Below are positions 19,728 to 30,779 of a stretch of 64,000 nt of DNA, piece after piece. Numbering within the stretch: position 1 is the first letter of the stretch; the number at the start of each line of letters is the position of its first letter. Position numbers and translations under genes: made by a program. The stretch is from Staphylococcus caprae (GTDB taxonomy: Bacteria > Bacillota > Bacilli > Staphylococcales > Staphylococcaceae), in contig NZ_PPRT01000005.1 of the NCBI RefSeq assembly GCF_002902725.1, positions 26,254-90,253 of the forward strand, read 5' to 3'. The notes under the pieces were generated by a model. The model ran no database searches. It had not been told where the DNA came from and saw only the letters and a list, made by a program, of their open reading frames with translations.

Positions 19728-20303
19728 ATGATTAGATTTGAAATTCATGGAGATAACCTCACTATCACAGATGCTATTCGCAACTATATTGAGGAAAAAA
19801 TTGGTAAGTTGGAGCGTTATTTTAACAATGTGCCTAATGCAGTCGCACACGTTAAAGTTAAAACTTATTCTAACTCAGCTACTAAAATTGAAGTCACTAT
19901 TCCATTAAAAGACGTTACATTAAGAGCTGAAGAAAGACACGATGATTTATACGCTGGCATTGATTTAATTACAAACAAATTAGAACGTCAAGTACGTAAA
20001 TATAAAACACGTGTAAATCGTAAACATAGAGATCGTGGAGATCAAGAAGTCTTTGTAGCTGAAGTCCAGGAAGCTACACCCGAAGAAGTTAGTGGTGCCG
20101 AAGAACCTGATAATGACAACGATATTGAAATTATCCGTTCAAAACAATTTAGTTTAAAACCTATGGACTCTGAAGAGGCAGTATTACAAATGAACTTATT
20201 AGGACATGATTTCTTTATCTTTACGGATAGAGAAACAGATGGTACAAGTATTGTTTATCGTCGTAAAGATGGTAAATATGGATTGATTGAAACAACTGAA
20301 TAA
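19728..20303 (+). CDS. hpf: Ribosome hibernation promoting factor, long form
   Basis: This 191-residue long HPF has an N-terminal HPF/S30AE domain (about 1-100) that binds the decoding site, and a C-terminal domain (about 130-190) that dimerises to give 100S ribosomes in stationary phase. An acidic linker rich in Glu and Asp separates them. AAAGGAG at 19713-19719 is 8 bp from ATG 19728 and only 2 bp from ATG 19722, so 19728 is preferred. It is conserved between comFC and secA. Confidence 0.95.
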   Translation: MIRFEIHGDNLTITDAIRNYIEEKIGKLERYFNNVPNAVAHVKVKTYSNSATKIEVTIPLKDVTLRAEERHDDLYAGIDLITNKLERQVRKYKTRVNRKHRDRGDQEVFVAEVQEATPEEVSGAEEPDNDNDIEIIRSKQFSLKPMDSEEAVLQMNLLGHDFFIFTDRETDGTSIVYRRKDGKYGLIETTE

Positions 20304-20358
20304 TTATAATTTGAAATTGATATATAATTCTGTAGCTCGTCTGCAGTTAGTTTGATGA

Positions 20359-20398
20359 GAGAGGTTTCTATTTAATCGAATAGAAACCTCTCTTTTTT
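20359..20398 (+). terminator. Terminator after hpf
   Basis: Perfect GAGAGGTTTCTA / TAGAAACCTCTC stem followed by T6. Confidence 0.92.
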
Positions 20399-20548
20399 AT
20401 ATTTTATAGATAACTCATAACGATTCATTCCATTATTACGAGAATACAAACTTTAATTGCAATATTTCAATAAGTATAGAGGTATCGAATTAGCGAATTT
20501 CAAAAGGACATAAATATTTCACTTTTAAAGAAATAAAACACTTGACTT

Positions 20549-20578
20549 TTGACAGCTTTTAATAGATATTATTAATAT
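20549..20578 (+). promoter_or_regulatory. Promoter of the frameshifted amidase gene
   Basis: TTGACA (20549-20554) and TAATAT (20573-20578) with an 18-bp spacer, about 57 bp before the ATG at 20635. Confidence 0.55.
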
Positions 20579-20634
20579 AAATATTTTATATTCTTTTTTA
20601 AAAGTTTAAATATAATTTGAAAGGAGTGTCACTT

Positions 20635-21439
20635 ATGTTAAAAGCTTTTTCCCTAGTTTCAACAGCATCTATCGCTTTAATGTCACTATCGCTTTTTTTA
20701 TGCCCCTGATACCAATGCTAAAGGTTTATCTCATGAAAAATCAGAATTTTCAGCAAATGGACAAAAACCAACTAGCTCCCAATCGAGTACCCAAGCTAAT
20801 GCTTTAAAAAAGGTTAATGAAAAGAATTTAACTAGTAATCCAGATGATCCATCTCTCCCTAAAGATTCAAAGGTAAATAGGTACATAATTGAAAATCATC
20901 TCCAACATTCAAAGATTGTGAAAGATCCACGAATGAATAACCTCCCTAAAAACCCATATAAATTTAAATCGTATATTGGTATTGTGATTCATGAAGTAGG
21001 TGAAGACCATCGTTCATTACAAGACTGGGTAGATCAAATGTATAGAACGTTCGATAGAGCATTTGTACATGCATTTGTAGATAATAATGAAATTCATATT
21101 ACTGCACCTTCTGAATACTATGTATGGGGTGCGGGCGCAAAAGCTAATCCGTACTTTTATCAAATAGAACTTGTACGTCAGTATACATTTGAAGACTTTG
21201 CTAAATCTGTAAATAATCAAGCGTGGCTTGCTGCGTACATGTTAAAACAAAATGGTATTAAACCAACACTTGCAGATGACAATGAAGGCATAGGCTCTAT
21301 CATTAGTCATAACGCAGTTTCTCAATATTGGGGTGGCACAGACCATGTTGACCCAATAGAGTATTATGCAAGATGGGGTTATGATATGCATCAATTATTC
21401 GAACTCGTAAAATATCACTACGACAATATCCCAGGATAA
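20635..21439 (+). pseudogene. Secreted N-acetylmuramoyl-L-alanine amidase (Amidase_2 type), frameshifted in a T7 run
   Basis: A good ribosome site (AAGGAG) and ATG 20635 start a signal peptide, but the frame ends at TGA 20707-20709 after 24 codons. Removing one T from the seven-T run at 20693-20699 joins it to the next frame, which runs unbroken to 21439. The repaired protein has a signal peptide ending around TNA-KG, a Ser/Gln/Asn linker, and an amidase domain beginning near SYIGIVIHEVGEDHRS (zinc-ligand His). It continues with AFVHAFVDNNEIH and ISHNAVSQYWGGTDHVDP. It would cut peptidoglycan stem peptides at the surface. It may be a true pseudogene, a phase-variable gene, or a base-call error. 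Confidence 0.8.
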
Positions 21440-22059
21440 ATTCAAAGAGAGAATTTCCAGAAGAATTTGAACACGTATTAAGAATACAAATTAAATCTAA
21501 ATTTCATATGCTCCCTTCTGAAGTAGACATTGTATAAATGGAAACTTAGGAGGGGGTTATTTTATGTGAAATAGATGTTAAATAAATGATTGTGGTTAGC
21601 TCAAATCAACATTTATAAATATCGATTTGAATTATGAAACGCTTTATCAGTGTAGTCTCTTTTTTATGATTTAAATATAATTAATGGACACTAGAGATGA
21701 CACTGTGCTATTGTGACTTGATGTTTTAAATAGAGGGAATTTCAATTTTTATTACTCAAATATCATGTTTTATAATATATTCGAAAATTATTTATTTATG
21801 ACAAGAAAAAATTGTTTCAACCGTGTTAAAATAAACATGTTGTCAATTTAAATAAATTGAATTGAAAGTATAATTAGGAAGAGTTTTAATTTAACTTTCT
21901 AATAGTAATTGAGAGTTTCATTTTCAGAGGAAGAAAATTGTTAAAGTATAACTTTCAAGTTACCAATCGTATGAGTATATAAGTATAATTTTAATGGGAT
22001 AAATGATAAGATAAATTGTTGTAAGCCAAACAGTTTTAGCTAAAGGAGCGACGCATGTA
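21440..22059 (+). other. 620-bp gap between amidase remnant and secA
   Basis: AT-rich region. A short open stretch (to about 21537) reads REFPEEFEHVL..PSEVDIV and then stops; it could be decayed coding sequence but is too short to assign. TATAAT-like hexamers occur near 21870 and 21983 and could serve secA. No convincing terminator for the amidase was seen. Confidence 0.4.
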
Positions 22060-24594
22060 ATGGGATTTTTATCGAAAATTGTTGACGGCAATAAAAAAGA
22101 AACGAAACGCTTAGGAAAATTAGCAGACAAAGTACTCGCATTAGAGGAAGATACTGCTTTATTAACTGATGAAGAAATTCGTGAAAAAACGAAAGCGTTC
22201 CAAAAAGAATTATCAGAAATTGAAGATGTTAAAAAACAAAATGATTATTTAGATAAGATTTTACCAGAAGCATATGCACTTGTGCGTGAAGGATCAAAAC
22301 GTGTATTCAATATGATTCCGTATAAAGTACAGGTCATGGGTGGTATCGCGATTCATAAAGGCGATATTGCTGAAATGAGAACAGGGGAAGGTAAAACATT
22401 AACAGCTACAATGCCTACGTATTTAAATGCGTTAGCTGGACGTGGCGTTCATGTCATTACTGTCAATGAATATTTGGCAAGTTTTCAAAGTGAAGAAATG
22501 GCTGAACTATACAATTTCTTAGGTTTATCTGTAGGACTTAACTTAAATAGTAAATCTACTGAAGAGAAACGTGAAGCTTACGCTCAAGATATTACCTACA
22601 GTACAAATAACGAACTTGGTTTCGATTATTTAAGAGATAACATGGTGAACTATGCTGAAGAAAGAGTCATGCGTCCATTACATTTTGCAATCATTGATGA
22701 GGTTGACTCCATTTTAATCGACGAAGCAAGAACACCTCTGATTATTTCAGGAGAAGCTGAAAAGTCTACTTCTTTATACACGCAAGCGAATGTTTTCGCT
22801 AAAATGCTTAAAGCAGAAGATGATTATAATTTTGATGAAAAAACAAAAGCAGTTCATTTAACTGAACAAGGCGCTGACAAAGCTGAACGTATGTTCAAAG
22901 TAGACAATTTATACGACGTTCAAAATGTTGAAGTCATTAGCCATATTAATACGGCTTTACGTGCGCATGTAACGTTACAACGTGACGTCGATTACATGGT
23001 TGTTGATGGCGAAGTATTAATCGTTGACCAATTTACAGGTCGTACGATGCCGGGTCGTCGTTTCTCTGAAGGATTACACCAAGCTATCGAAGCTAAAGAA
23101 GGCGTAACTATTCAAAATGAATCTAAGACAATGGCATCTATTACGTTCCAAAACTATTTCAGAATGTATAACAAATTAGCAGGTATGACGGGTACAGCTA
23201 AAACGGAAGAAGAAGAGTTCCGTAATATCTACAATATGACAGTTACTCAAATTCCTACTAATAAACCTGTTCAACGTGTGGATAAATCAGACCTTATTTA
23301 TATCAGTCAAAAAGGTAAATTTGATGCAGTTGTAGAAGATGTTGTCGATAAACACAAAAAAGGACAACCTGTTTTACTTGGTACAGTTGCAGTTGAAACG
23401 TCAGAATATATTTCTAATTTACTTAAAAAACGTGGTATCAGACATGATGTATTAAACGCGAAAAACCACGAACGTGAAGCGGAAATTGTTGCTAATGCAG
23501 GTCAAAAAGGCGCTGTTACAATTGCAACAAACATGGCAGGTCGTGGTACTGATATCAAACTTGGCGATGGCGTAGAAGAATTAGGCGGCCTTGCAGTTAT
23601 AGGTACTGAGCGACACGAATCACGTCGTATCGATGACCAATTACGTGGTCGTTCTGGACGTCAAGGTGATAGAGGTGACAGTCGATTCTACCTCTCATTA
23701 CAAGACGAATTAATGGTACGTTTCGGCTCTGAACGTCTTCAAAAAATGATGAATCGTTTAGGTATGGATGATTCTACGCCAATTGAATCTAGAATGGTTT
23801 CAAGAGCGGTTGAATCAGCTCAAAAACGTGTTGAAGGTAACAACTTCGATGCGCGTAAACGTATCCTTGAATATGACGAAGTCTTACGTAAACAACGTGA
23901 AATTATCTATAATGAACGTAACGAAATTATCGACAGTGAGAATAGTTCACAAGTTGTCGATGCTATGCTTCGTTCAACATTACAACGTGCGATTAATTAT
24001 CATATTCACGAAGATGACGATAATCCGGATTATGCTCCATTCATTAACTATGTGAATGATGTCTTTTTACAAGAAGGCGAGCTAACGGATTCTGAACTCA
24101 AAGGTAAAGATTCTGAAGATATCTTTGAAGTGATTTGGGCTAAAATAGAAAAAGCCTATGCCAAACAGAAAGAAACTTTAGGCGATCAAATGAATGAATT
24201 TGAACGTATGATATTATTACGCTCAATCGATAGTCACTGGACTGACCATATCGATACGATGGATCAGTTGCGTCAAGGTATACACTTACGTTCATATGCA
24301 CAACAAAACCCACTTCGTGATTATCAAAATGAAGGTCATGAATTATTTGATATGATGATGCAAAATATCGAAGAAGATACATGTAAATATATCTTGAAAT
24401 CTGTTGTTCAATTCGAAGATGATATTGAACGTGAGAAAACGAAAGACTTAGGTGAAGCTAAGCACGTCACAGCAGAAGATGGTAAAGAAAAAGTAAAACC
24501 TCAACCTATTGTCAAAGGTGATCAAGTAGGACGTAATGATCCTTGTCCATGTGGCAGTGGTAAAAAATATAAAAATTGCCATGGTCAAGCATAA
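22060..24594 (+). CDS. secA: Preprotein translocase ATPase SecA (SecA1)
   Basis: This 844-residue motor drives unfolded preproteins through SecYEG. Visible parts are Walker [13 protein letters not shown] (about 107-118), the [19 protein letters not shown] block (about 214-232), the preprotein cross-linking domain, and helicase motifs [14 protein letters not shown] and [13 protein letters not shown]-terminal SEC-C zinc motif ([14 protein letters not shown]) ends the protein. The full-length size and SEC-C end identify the housekeeping SecA1, not the accessory SecA2. AAAGGAG precedes the ATG. Confidence 0.97.
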   Translation: MGFLSKIVDGNKKETKRLGKLADKVLALEEDTALLTDEEIREKTKAFQKELSEIEDVKKQNDYLDKILPEAYALVREGSKRVFNMIPYKVQVMGGIAIHKGDIAEMRTGEGKTLTATMPTYLNALAGRGVHVITVNEYLASFQSEEMAELYNFLGLSVGLNLNSKSTEEKREAYAQDITYSTNNELGFDYLRDNMVNYAEERVMRPLHFAIIDEVDSILIDEARTPLIISGEAEKSTSLYTQANVFAKMLKAEDDYNFDEKTKAVHLTEQGADKAERMFKVDNLYDVQNVEVISHINTALRAHVTLQRDVDYMVVDGEVLIVDQFTGRTMPGRRFSEGLHQAIEAKEGVTIQNESKTMASITFQNYFRMYNKLAGMTGTAKTEEEEFRNIYNMTVTQIPTNKPVQRVDKSDLIYISQKGKFDAVVEDVVDKHKKGQPVLLGTVAVETSEYISNLLKKRGIRHDVLNAKNHEREAEIVANAGQKGAVTIATNMAGRGTDIKLGDGVEELGGLAVIGTERHESRRIDDQLRGRSGRQGDRGDSRFYLSLQDELMVRFGSERLQKMMNRLGMDDSTPIESRMVSRAVESAQKRVEGNNFDARKRILEYDEVLRKQREIIYNERNEIIDSENSSQVVDAMLRSTLQRAINYHIHEDDDNPDYAPFINYVNDVFLQEGELTDSELKGKDSEDIFEVIWAKIEKAYAKQKETLGDQMNEFERMILLRSIDSHWTDHIDTMDQLRQGIHLRSYAQQNPLRDYQNEGHELFDMMMQNIEEDTCKYILKSVVQFEDDIEREKTKDLGEAKHVTAEDGKEKVKPQPIVKGDQVGRNDPCPCGSGKKYKNCHGQA

Positions 24595-24619
24595 TTGAAA
24601 AATAAGTTATATATAGTAG

Positions 24620-24815
24620 GGAGGCTGGGACATCATTTATTGTCTTAGCCTTCTTTAATATATGTAGTAGATGTCTAAATTGAAAGTGTGCCTATATCAA
24701 ACTTCTTTCAACCTCTAGACATCCTTGATGGTGAGGCTCTTACACAGAGAATTTTTTAAGAAATTTTGCCAATAAGACAAGGTGGTGGGAGACAAGTAAA
24801 TTTATTTTGCTTAAT
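24620..24815 (-). repeat. Staphylococcal intergenic repeat, copy 1 (minus orientation)
   Basis: Read on the minus strand, this block aligns with copy 2 at 27239-27456. Shared pieces in the same order are ATTTCTTAAAAAA, AAGGATG, TTGAAAGAAG-TTGATAT, ACTTTCAATT, CATCTACT and a closing hairpin. On the plus strand AGGCTGGGAC / GTCTTAGCCT (about 24622-24655) can serve as the secA terminator. The rest of the 379-bp secA-prfB gap (24816-24973) shows only the prfB leader. Confidence 0.75.
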
Positions 24816-24973
24816 GATTCTTCTTTCACACTTCATTTATTATTGTTGTTTTTAAAATGTGATTGCATATATTAAAGTTGTTGCCTTAATTTTCAAAAAT
24901 ATGAATTTCATGTATGATGTAAATGATACGTGTATAAAACTGCTAAAGATTGTATTAATAGGAGAGAAAATCA

Positions 24974-26090
24974 ATGGAATTATCAGAAATTAAACGTAAT
25001 ATTGATGAATATCAAAATAACCTTAACCAAATTAGGGGGTCTCTTTGACTTAGAAAATAAAGAGACAAATATTCAAGAATATGAAGAAATGATGGCAGAT
25101 CCAGGATTCTGGGATGATCAAAATAAAGCACAAGATATTATCGATAAAAATAATGCATTGAAATCTATCGTCAATGGTTATCATGATTTAGCCAATGAAG
25201 TTGAAGATATGAGTGCGACAAGAGAATTGCTTCAAGAAGAATATGATGAAGATATGAAAGCAGAACTTGAAGAGGAAGTTATCCAATTTAAAGAGAAAAT
25301 GGATCAATATGAGTTGCAATTATTACTTGATGGACCGCATGATGCGAATAATGCGATTCTTGAACTTCACCCTGGTGCTGGCGGTACAGAATCTCAAGAT
25401 TGGGCGAGCATGTTATTAAGAATGTATCAGAGATATGGTGAACAAAAAGGCTTTAAAGTTGAAACAGTTGATTACCTTCCAGGAGATGAAGCTGGAGTAA
25501 AGAGTGTGACACTGTTAATTAAAGGTCACAATGCATATGGCTATTTGAAAGCTGAAAAGGGTGTTCATCGATTAGTAAGAATTTCTCCATTCGATTCTTC
25601 AGGTAGACGTCATACATCTTTTGCATCTTGTGATGTAATTCCTGATTTTGATAATGATGAAATCGAAATAGAAATTAATCCGGATGATATTACAGTAGAT
25701 ACATTTAGAGCTTCGGGTGCAGGCGGTCAACATATTAATAAAACAGAGTCTGCGATTAGAATTACGCACCATCCAACTGGTATCGTCGTTAATAACCAAA
25801 ATGAACGGTCCCAAATTAAGAACCGTGAAGCCGCAATGAAGATGTTGAAATCGAAGTTATATCAACTTAAGTTGGAAGAACAAGAACGTGAGATGGCTGA
25901 AATTCGTGGTGAACAAAAAGAAATAGGTTGGGGCAGTCAGATTCGATCATACGTGTTCCATCCATATTCAATGGTTAAAGATCACCGCACAAATGAAGAA
26001 ACAGGTAAGGTTGATGCTGTAATGGATGGCGAAATCGAGCCATTTATTGAAGCATATTTAAGAAAAGAAATGGATAATCAAGATTCATAA
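24974..26090 (+). CDS. prfB: Peptide chain release factor 2, with programmed +1 frameshift
   Basis: RF2 recognises UGA and UAA and triggers peptidyl-tRNA hydrolysis. The gene starts at ATG 24974 (GGAGAG upstream) and meets an in-frame TGA at 25046-25048. The context is AGGGGG (25034-25039, an internal Shine-Dalgarno) then CTT TGA C, the classic autoregulatory slippery site. Skipping T25046 continues as GAC at 25047 to the stop at 26090, giving join(24974..25045,25047..26090), about 371 residues. The domain 3 GGQ loop is present as [18 protein letters not shown], and the stop-recognition SPF is in [14 protein letters not shown]. Low RF2 lets ribosomes pause and shift, so the protein controls its own level. 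Confidence 0.97.
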
Positions 26091-26100
26091 TTTAAATATC

Positions 26101-26143
26101 ACCTCATTTATTAGTTATTTATTGCTAGTAAATGAGGTTTTTT
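26101..26143 (+). terminator. Terminator after prfB
   Basis: ACCTCATTTA pairs with TAAATGAGGT, followed by a T-run. The remaining gap to 26426 shows no other clear element, and no paired WalR (TGTWAH) half-sites were found. Confidence 0.9.
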
Positions 26144-26426
26144 CTTGTCAGGAACATGTTCGAGTGGATAGTTAGAGATATTTAATTTTAAATAATAATA
26201 TGTAGTCTGCAACTTATAATGTTACTGGAGCGTTTTGTTTATTCTCAAAAGTAACCCTTTACTCCTTTATGATAGTAATAGTTAGCCACAATTATGTAGG
26301 TAACATGATGAAATTTACTTTTTAACTGTTATATTACATCGCTATAACAATACACTTTTCAAAAAGGCATTGTGCTATATTAAGACTTGTAAATTTAGAA
26401 CAAACTAGCAAAGGAATGACAACTAG

Positions 26427-27218
26427 ATGAAAAAATCGCTAACTGTAACTTTTAGTTCGATTGCAGCTTTTTTTGCAATCAACACTGCAGCTAACGCTCA
26501 AGAAACAGAGGCGTCTCAACAAGACGTAAATTCACCAGACGTTGTTTCAACGAATCAATCTAACTTAGGTACTTATATCGTAAAAGCAGGAGATTGCTTA
26601 TATAATATTGCTTTAGACCACGGTATTACTTTAGATCAATTATATGCATTAAACCCAGGTATTCAACCACTTATTTTCCCTGGAGATAAAATCGTAGTTT
26701 CTGAAAATGCAGCAACTGCTCAATATCATGTGACTTCTACAGAAAGTAATGAAACACCAGTTTCTCAAGCATCTTTTGAATCTACAGCAACAGATGAATC
26801 AGGCGTAACATATGAAAATTATGAAACACCAATTAATGTTTCACAAACATCATATGATGGCTTAAAAGGTATCTCTAATGCAGGTAACCTCTATACTGAT
26901 GGGCAATGTACTTACTATGCATTTAATCGTCGTGCTGAATTAGGTAAACCAATTGGTAGTTTATGGGGAAATGCTAGCAACTGGGCAGCATCTGCGAGCC
27001 AAGCTGGTTTCAATGTTAATAACACACCTGAAGTCGGTGCAATCTTCCAAAGTGGACCAGGACAAAATGGTGCAGGTGCATATGGTCACGTAGGTGTAGT
27101 TGAGTCAGTAAATCCTAACGGTACATTAACTGTTTCAGAAATGAACTGGAACGGTGGAGTCAACGTTAAATCATATAGAACAATCTATAATCCTGGTTCA
27201 TACAGTTATATTCATTAA
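26427..27218 (+). CDS. Secreted LysM-CHAP peptidoglycan hydrolase (SsaA-like)
   Basis: This 263-residue exported protein has signal peptide cleavage near ANA-QE (residue 24) and a LysM domain at about 49-92 (YIVKAGDCLYNIALDHGIT; the usual GDT threonine is a cysteine). A Ser/Thr/Glu linker is followed by a CHAP amidase/endopeptidase domain from about 155 to the end, with catalytic Cys161 (GQCTYYAF) and His221 (GAYGHVGVVE). It should bind and cleave peptidoglycan during wall turnover and cell separation. AAAGGA precedes the ATG. Such genes are usually WalKR targets, but no site was evident here. Confidence 0.93.
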   Translation: MKKSLTVTFSSIAAFFAINTAANAQETEASQQDVNSPDVVSTNQSNLGTYIVKAGDCLYNIALDHGITLDQLYALNPGIQPLIFPGDKIVVSENAATAQYHVTSTESNETPVSQASFESTATDESGVTYENYETPINVSQTSYDGLKGISNAGNLYTDGQCTYYAFNRRAELGKPIGSLWGNASNWAASASQAGFNVNNTPEVGAIFQSGPGQNGAGAYGHVGVVESVNPNGTLTVSEMNWNGGVNVKSYRTIYNPGSYSYIH

Positions 27219-27238
27219 ACTATCATTTGAAATTAAGA

Positions 27239-27456
27239 AGTGGGACAGAAATATAATTTAGTAAAATTAATTTCGGTCTCCTGCACCCAACTTGCATTGT
27301 TTGCAGTATTTCTTAAAAAAGAAGTTCACTATGTTGGGGCTCTGCCAACAAGGATGATTAGGATTGAAAGAAGCTTGATATCAGTGAACTTTCAATTCAG
27401 TCATCTACTATCAATATGTTAAAGGAAGCTGAGATCATTATCTTGGCTTCTTTTTT
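27239..27456 (+). repeat. Staphylococcal intergenic repeat, copy 2 (plus orientation)
   Basis: This block begins GTGGGACAGAAAT and contains CACCCAACTTGCATTG and GTTGGGGCTCTGCCAACA, resembling repeats scattered in staphylococcal intergenic DNA. It ends in GAAGCTGAGAT / CTTGGCTTC plus a T6 run, which can terminate the upstream CHAP gene. It is an inverted, diverged match to 24620-24815. The short open frame inside it is not a gene. The rest of the gap to 27612 shows nothing else. Confidence 0.8.
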
Positions 27457-27612
27457 GTTGAAAATAAATCTATAAAATATGAATTTACTTTCAATAATGA
27501 GATTGATTGATATAATAACTATAAGTAAAATATCTGCTTTATTAATTAAATTTGTCAATAAGCGATAACTATAAAAATTAAACTAAGTTCGTGTATGAGG
27601 AGGTATCGTGAT

Positions 27613-28254
27613 ATGGGCGTACATCAATACTTTAAAAGACTTTCAGATTTAGAAAAATTAATAAGATTGCCAGGAAAATTTAAATACTTTGAGCATAATG
27701 TGGCAGCTCACTCCTTCAAAGTAACTAAAATTGCACAGTATTTAGCAACGGTTGAAGAATATCATGGCAATGAAATCAACTGGAAAAGTCTGTATGAAAA
27801 AGCGCTGAATCACGATTTTGCAGAAGTTTTTACAGGAGACATCAAGACGCCCGTTAAATATGCAAGTAGAGAACTGAAGAAATTGTTCTCTCAAGTCGAG
27901 GAAGAAATGGTTGATACTTTTATCAAAGAAGAAATTCCTGAACAATATCAAAACGTTTACCGAGAACGACTTCAAGAAGGTAAAGATGACTCCTTAGAAG
28001 GACAAATACTTTCAGTAGCAGATAAGATTGATTTATTATATGAAACATTTGGAGAAATTCAAAAACGTAATCCAGAGCCTTTATTTTTCGAAATTTATGA
28101 AATGAGTTTAGAAACAATCATTCAATTTGACCACCTACATTCAGTTAAAGACTTTATAGATAATGTTATTCCTGAGATGTTAACTGAAAACTTTATTCCT
28201 AGAACTGAATTGCGTGAAACTACTATGACAATTTTAAATAGAAGAAATGGGTGA
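27613..28254 (+). CDS. HD-domain phosphohydrolase (YfbR-like)
   Basis: This 213-residue HD protein has metal ligands in EHNVAAHSFKV (His, near residue 28-33), ALNHDFAEVFTGDIKTP (HD pair plus Glu, near 64-80) and the late ILSVADKIDLLYE Asp. The pattern matches YfbR-type 5'-deoxynucleotidases and related HD_3 hydrolases, but the substrate is unknown. GAGGAGG at 27596-27602 supports ATG 27613 over the upstream ATG 27595. Its stop overlaps the csbA leader, suggesting one transcript. Confidence 0.82.
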   Translation: MGVHQYFKRLSDLEKLIRLPGKFKYFEHNVAAHSFKVTKIAQYLATVEEYHGNEINWKSLYEKALNHDFAEVFTGDIKTPVKYASRELKKLFSQVEEEMVDTFIKEEIPEQYQNVYRERLQEGKDDSLEGQILSVADKIDLLYETFGEIQKRNPEPLFFEIYEMSLETIIQFDHLHSVKDFIDNVIPEMLTENFIPRTELRETTMTILNRRNG

Positions 28255-28259
28255 CGATA

Positions 28260-28496
28260 ATGATTTGGTATGCATGTGCCGCCTTTTTTCCTTGTATTTT
28301 AGTCGTGCTATTTAGCGTTGTAACGAGAAGTAAATGGATTGGCACACTATTAACACTTATATTAATAGGAACATCTATCTATAAAGGATTTTTCCATAAT
28401 GAATGGATTATTTTTATAGATGTCGTAAGTCTATTGGCAGGCTATTTGATTATAGATAAATTAAAGTTTCATAAGAACCAAGAAGATTCTCGTTAG
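28260..28496 (+). CDS. csbA: CsbA family small membrane protein
   Basis: This 78-residue protein has three hydrophobic helices, the size and position of Bacillus CsbA, which also lies next to uvrBA and is SigB-controlled there. ATG 28260 is preferred, with GGGTGA (28247-28252) as ribosome site; an in-frame GTG at 28251 overlaps the preceding stop. Function is unknown. No clear SigB promoter was seen. Confidence 0.78.
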   Translation: MIWYACAAFFPCILVVLFSVVTRSKWIGTLLTLILIGTSIYKGFFHNEWIIFIDVVSLLAGYLIIDKLKFHKNQEDSR

Positions 28497-28600
28497 GATA
28501 ATATGAATCGTAAAATAACTAAACATATCTTTTGAAGGTTTAAGAAGAATGTTTTATAGTATATTTACACATTAAAGACTTAAATTGAATAACTTTTTTA

Positions 28601-28634
28601 AACAAGCATAGTGCATCGCTATGTTTGTTTTTAT
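28601..28634 (+). terminator. Terminator upstream of uvrB
   Basis: AACAAGCATAG pairs with CTATGTTTGTT, followed by T-rich sequence. It ends the HD-csbA transcript. Confidence 0.8.
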
Positions 28635-28656
28635 TTTGAAAATAATCAATGATAAG

Positions 28657-28670
28657 CGAACAAATGTTTG
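28657..28670 (+). promoter_or_regulatory. LexA (SOS) box upstream of uvrBA
   Basis: CGAACAAATGTTTG matches the Gram-positive LexA operator CGAAC-N4-GTTCG with one changed base in the right half. It lies about 117 bp before uvrB, so the excision-repair operon should be DNA-damage induced. Confidence 0.88.
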
Positions 28671-28786
28671 CTTTAGAAGATATAAATTTGTTAAAATAGA
28701 ACATAAATAAAACGTGAAAATTCAGTTCATAAACATGCATGTTAAACTAAATATAAGCGATAAATAAATAGGAGGCGTATGTCAGA

Positions 28787-30772
28787 ATGGTCGAACACGT
28801 TCCATTTAAGTTGAATTCTGAATTCGAACCACAAGGGGATCAACCACAAGCAATACAAAAGATTGTTGATGGAGTAAATGAGGGGAAACGCCATCAAACG
28901 TTATTAGGGGCTACAGGAACTGGTAAAACATTCACCATGAGCAACGTGATCAAAGAGGTTGGTAAACCTACATTAATCATTGCACATAACAAAACATTAG
29001 CTGGACAACTTTACAGTGAGTTTAAAGAGTTCTTCCCTGAAAATAGAGTAGAATATTTCGTCAGTTATTATGATTATTATCAACCAGAAGCATATGTACC
29101 ATCAACTGACACTTTCATCGAAAAAGACGCCTCAATTAACGATGAAATTGACCAATTACGTCACTCCGCTACAAGTGCGTTATTTGAGCGTGATGACGTC
29201 ATTATTATTGCCAGCGTAAGTTGTATTTACGGCTTAGGTAATCCAGAAGAATATAAAGACTTAGTCGTAAGTGTGCGCGTAGGAATGGAAATGGACCGTA
29301 GTGAACTTTTAAGAAAGTTAGTCGATGTCCAATATACACGAAATGATATTGATTTCCAACGTGGTACGTTTAGAGTGCGAGGAGATGTTGTTGAAATATT
29401 CCCTGCATCTAGAGAAGAAATGTGTATTCGTGTTGAATTCTTCGGTGATGAAGTTGACCGAATTAGAGAAGTTAATTACTTAACAGGAGAAGTCATTCGC
29501 GAACGTGAACATTTTGCAATTTTCCCAGCTTCTCACTTCGTAACTCGAGAAGAAAAAATGAAAGTAGCAATTGAACGTATTGAAAAAGAATTAGAAGAAC
29601 GATTAAAAGAATTACGTGATGAAAATAAATTATTGGAAGCTCAAAGACTTGAACAACGTACAAATTATGACTTAGAAATGATGAGAGAAATGGGCTTCTG
29701 TTCAGGAATCGAGAACTATTCAGTTCACCTTACATTAAGACCTTTAGGTTCTACACCATACACGTTACTTGATTATTTCGGAGACGATTGGCTTGTAATG
29801 ATTGATGAATCACACGTTACGTTACCGCAGATTCGTGGTATGTATAACGGTGACAGAGCACGTAAACAAGTACTTGTAGATCATGGTTTCCGTTTACCAA
29901 GCGCGCTAGATAACCGCCCACTTAAATTTGAAGAGTTTGAAGATAAAACAAAACAATTAGTGTATGTATCTGCAACACCAGGACCATATGAGTTAGAACA
30001 TACTGATGAGATGGTAGAACAAATTATCCGTCCAACAGGATTACTTGATCCTAAAGTGGATGTTCGACCAACTGAAAATCAAATTGATGACCTATTAAGT
30101 GAAATTCAAGAACGTGTAGAGCGAAACGAACGCGTCTTAGTTACAACATTAACTAAAAAGATGAGTGAAGATTTAACCACATACATGAAAGAAGCGGGAA
30201 TTAAAGTGAATTACCTTCACTCTGAGATTAAAACATTGGAAAGAATTGAGATTATTCGTGACTTGCGAATGGGCACATATGATGCAATTGTAGGTATTAA
30301 CTTGCTAAGAGAGGGTATTGATATACCTGAGGTTTCATTAGTAGTTATTCTTGATGCAGATAAAGAAGGATTTTTACGTTCAAATCGTTCACTTATCCAA
30401 ACGATTGGTCGTGCTGCCCGTAATGATAAAGGTGAAGTTATTATGTATGCCGATAAAATCACTGATTCCATGCAATATGCAATTGATGAAACCCAAAGAC
30501 GTCGGGATATACAAATGGCACATAATGAAAAATATGGTATCACGCCACGAACAATTAACAAAAAAATACATGATGTCATTAGTGCTACAGTGGAAAGTGA
30601 TGAAACGAACGAACAGAAACAAACTGAACTACCTAAGAAAATGACTAAAAAAGAAAGACAAAAAACAATCGAAAATATAGAAAAAGAAATGAAAAAAGCA
30701 GCTAAAGATTTAGACTTTGAAAAAGCAACAGAATTAAGAGATATGTTATTTGAATTAAAAGCAGAAGGGTGA
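28787..30772 (+). CDS. uvrB: Excinuclease ABC subunit B
   Basis: This 661-residue DNA-damage verification helicase of nucleotide excision repair is loaded by UvrA and then recruits UvrC. It has Walker A GATGTGKT (41-48), the beta-hairpin [12 protein letters not shown] (about 92-103), the DESH box ([11 protein letters not shown]), [10 protein letters not shown], helicase motif [11 protein letters not shown], and a C-terminal UVR domain (about 625-660). AGGAGG lies 11 bp before the ATG. It heads the uvrBA operon. Confidence 0.97.
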   Translation: MVEHVPFKLNSEFEPQGDQPQAIQKIVDGVNEGKRHQTLLGATGTGKTFTMSNVIKEVGKPTLIIAHNKTLAGQLYSEFKEFFPENRVEYFVSYYDYYQPEAYVPSTDTFIEKDASINDEIDQLRHSATSALFERDDVIIIASVSCIYGLGNPEEYKDLVVSVRVGMEMDRSELLRKLVDVQYTRNDIDFQRGTFRVRGDVVEIFPASREEMCIRVEFFGDEVDRIREVNYLTGEVIREREHFAIFPASHFVTREEKMKVAIERIEKELEERLKELRDENKLLEAQRLEQRTNYDLEMMREMGFCSGIENYSVHLTLRPLGSTPYTLLDYFGDDWLVMIDESHVTLPQIRGMYNGDRARKQVLVDHGFRLPSALDNRPLKFEEFEDKTKQLVYVSATPGPYELEHTDEMVEQIIRPTGLLDPKVDVRPTENQIDDLLSEIQERVERNERVLVTTLTKKMSEDLTTYMKEAGIKVNYLHSEIKTLERIEIIRDLRMGTYDAIVGINLLREGIDIPEVSLVVILDADKEGFLRSNRSLIQTIGRAARNDKGEVIMYADKITDSMQYAIDETQRRRDIQMAHNEKYGITPRTINKKIHDVISATVESDETNEQKQTELPKKMTKKERQKTIENIEKEMKKAAKDLDFEKATELRDMLFELKAEG

Positions 30773-30779
30773 CGTTTAA

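Noticed and set aside
21440..21537. Short coding-like stretch after the amidase
   Set aside because: Only about 30 codons without start or family match; kept as a note in the gap entry rather than a gene.
26144..26426. WalR binding site before the LysM-CHAP gene
   Set aside because: Single TGTWAH-like hexamers occur but no pair at the required 5-bp spacing was found.
27240..27422. 60-codon open frame after the CHAP gene
   Set aside because: It lies entirely within the intergenic repeat copy and has no ribosome site.
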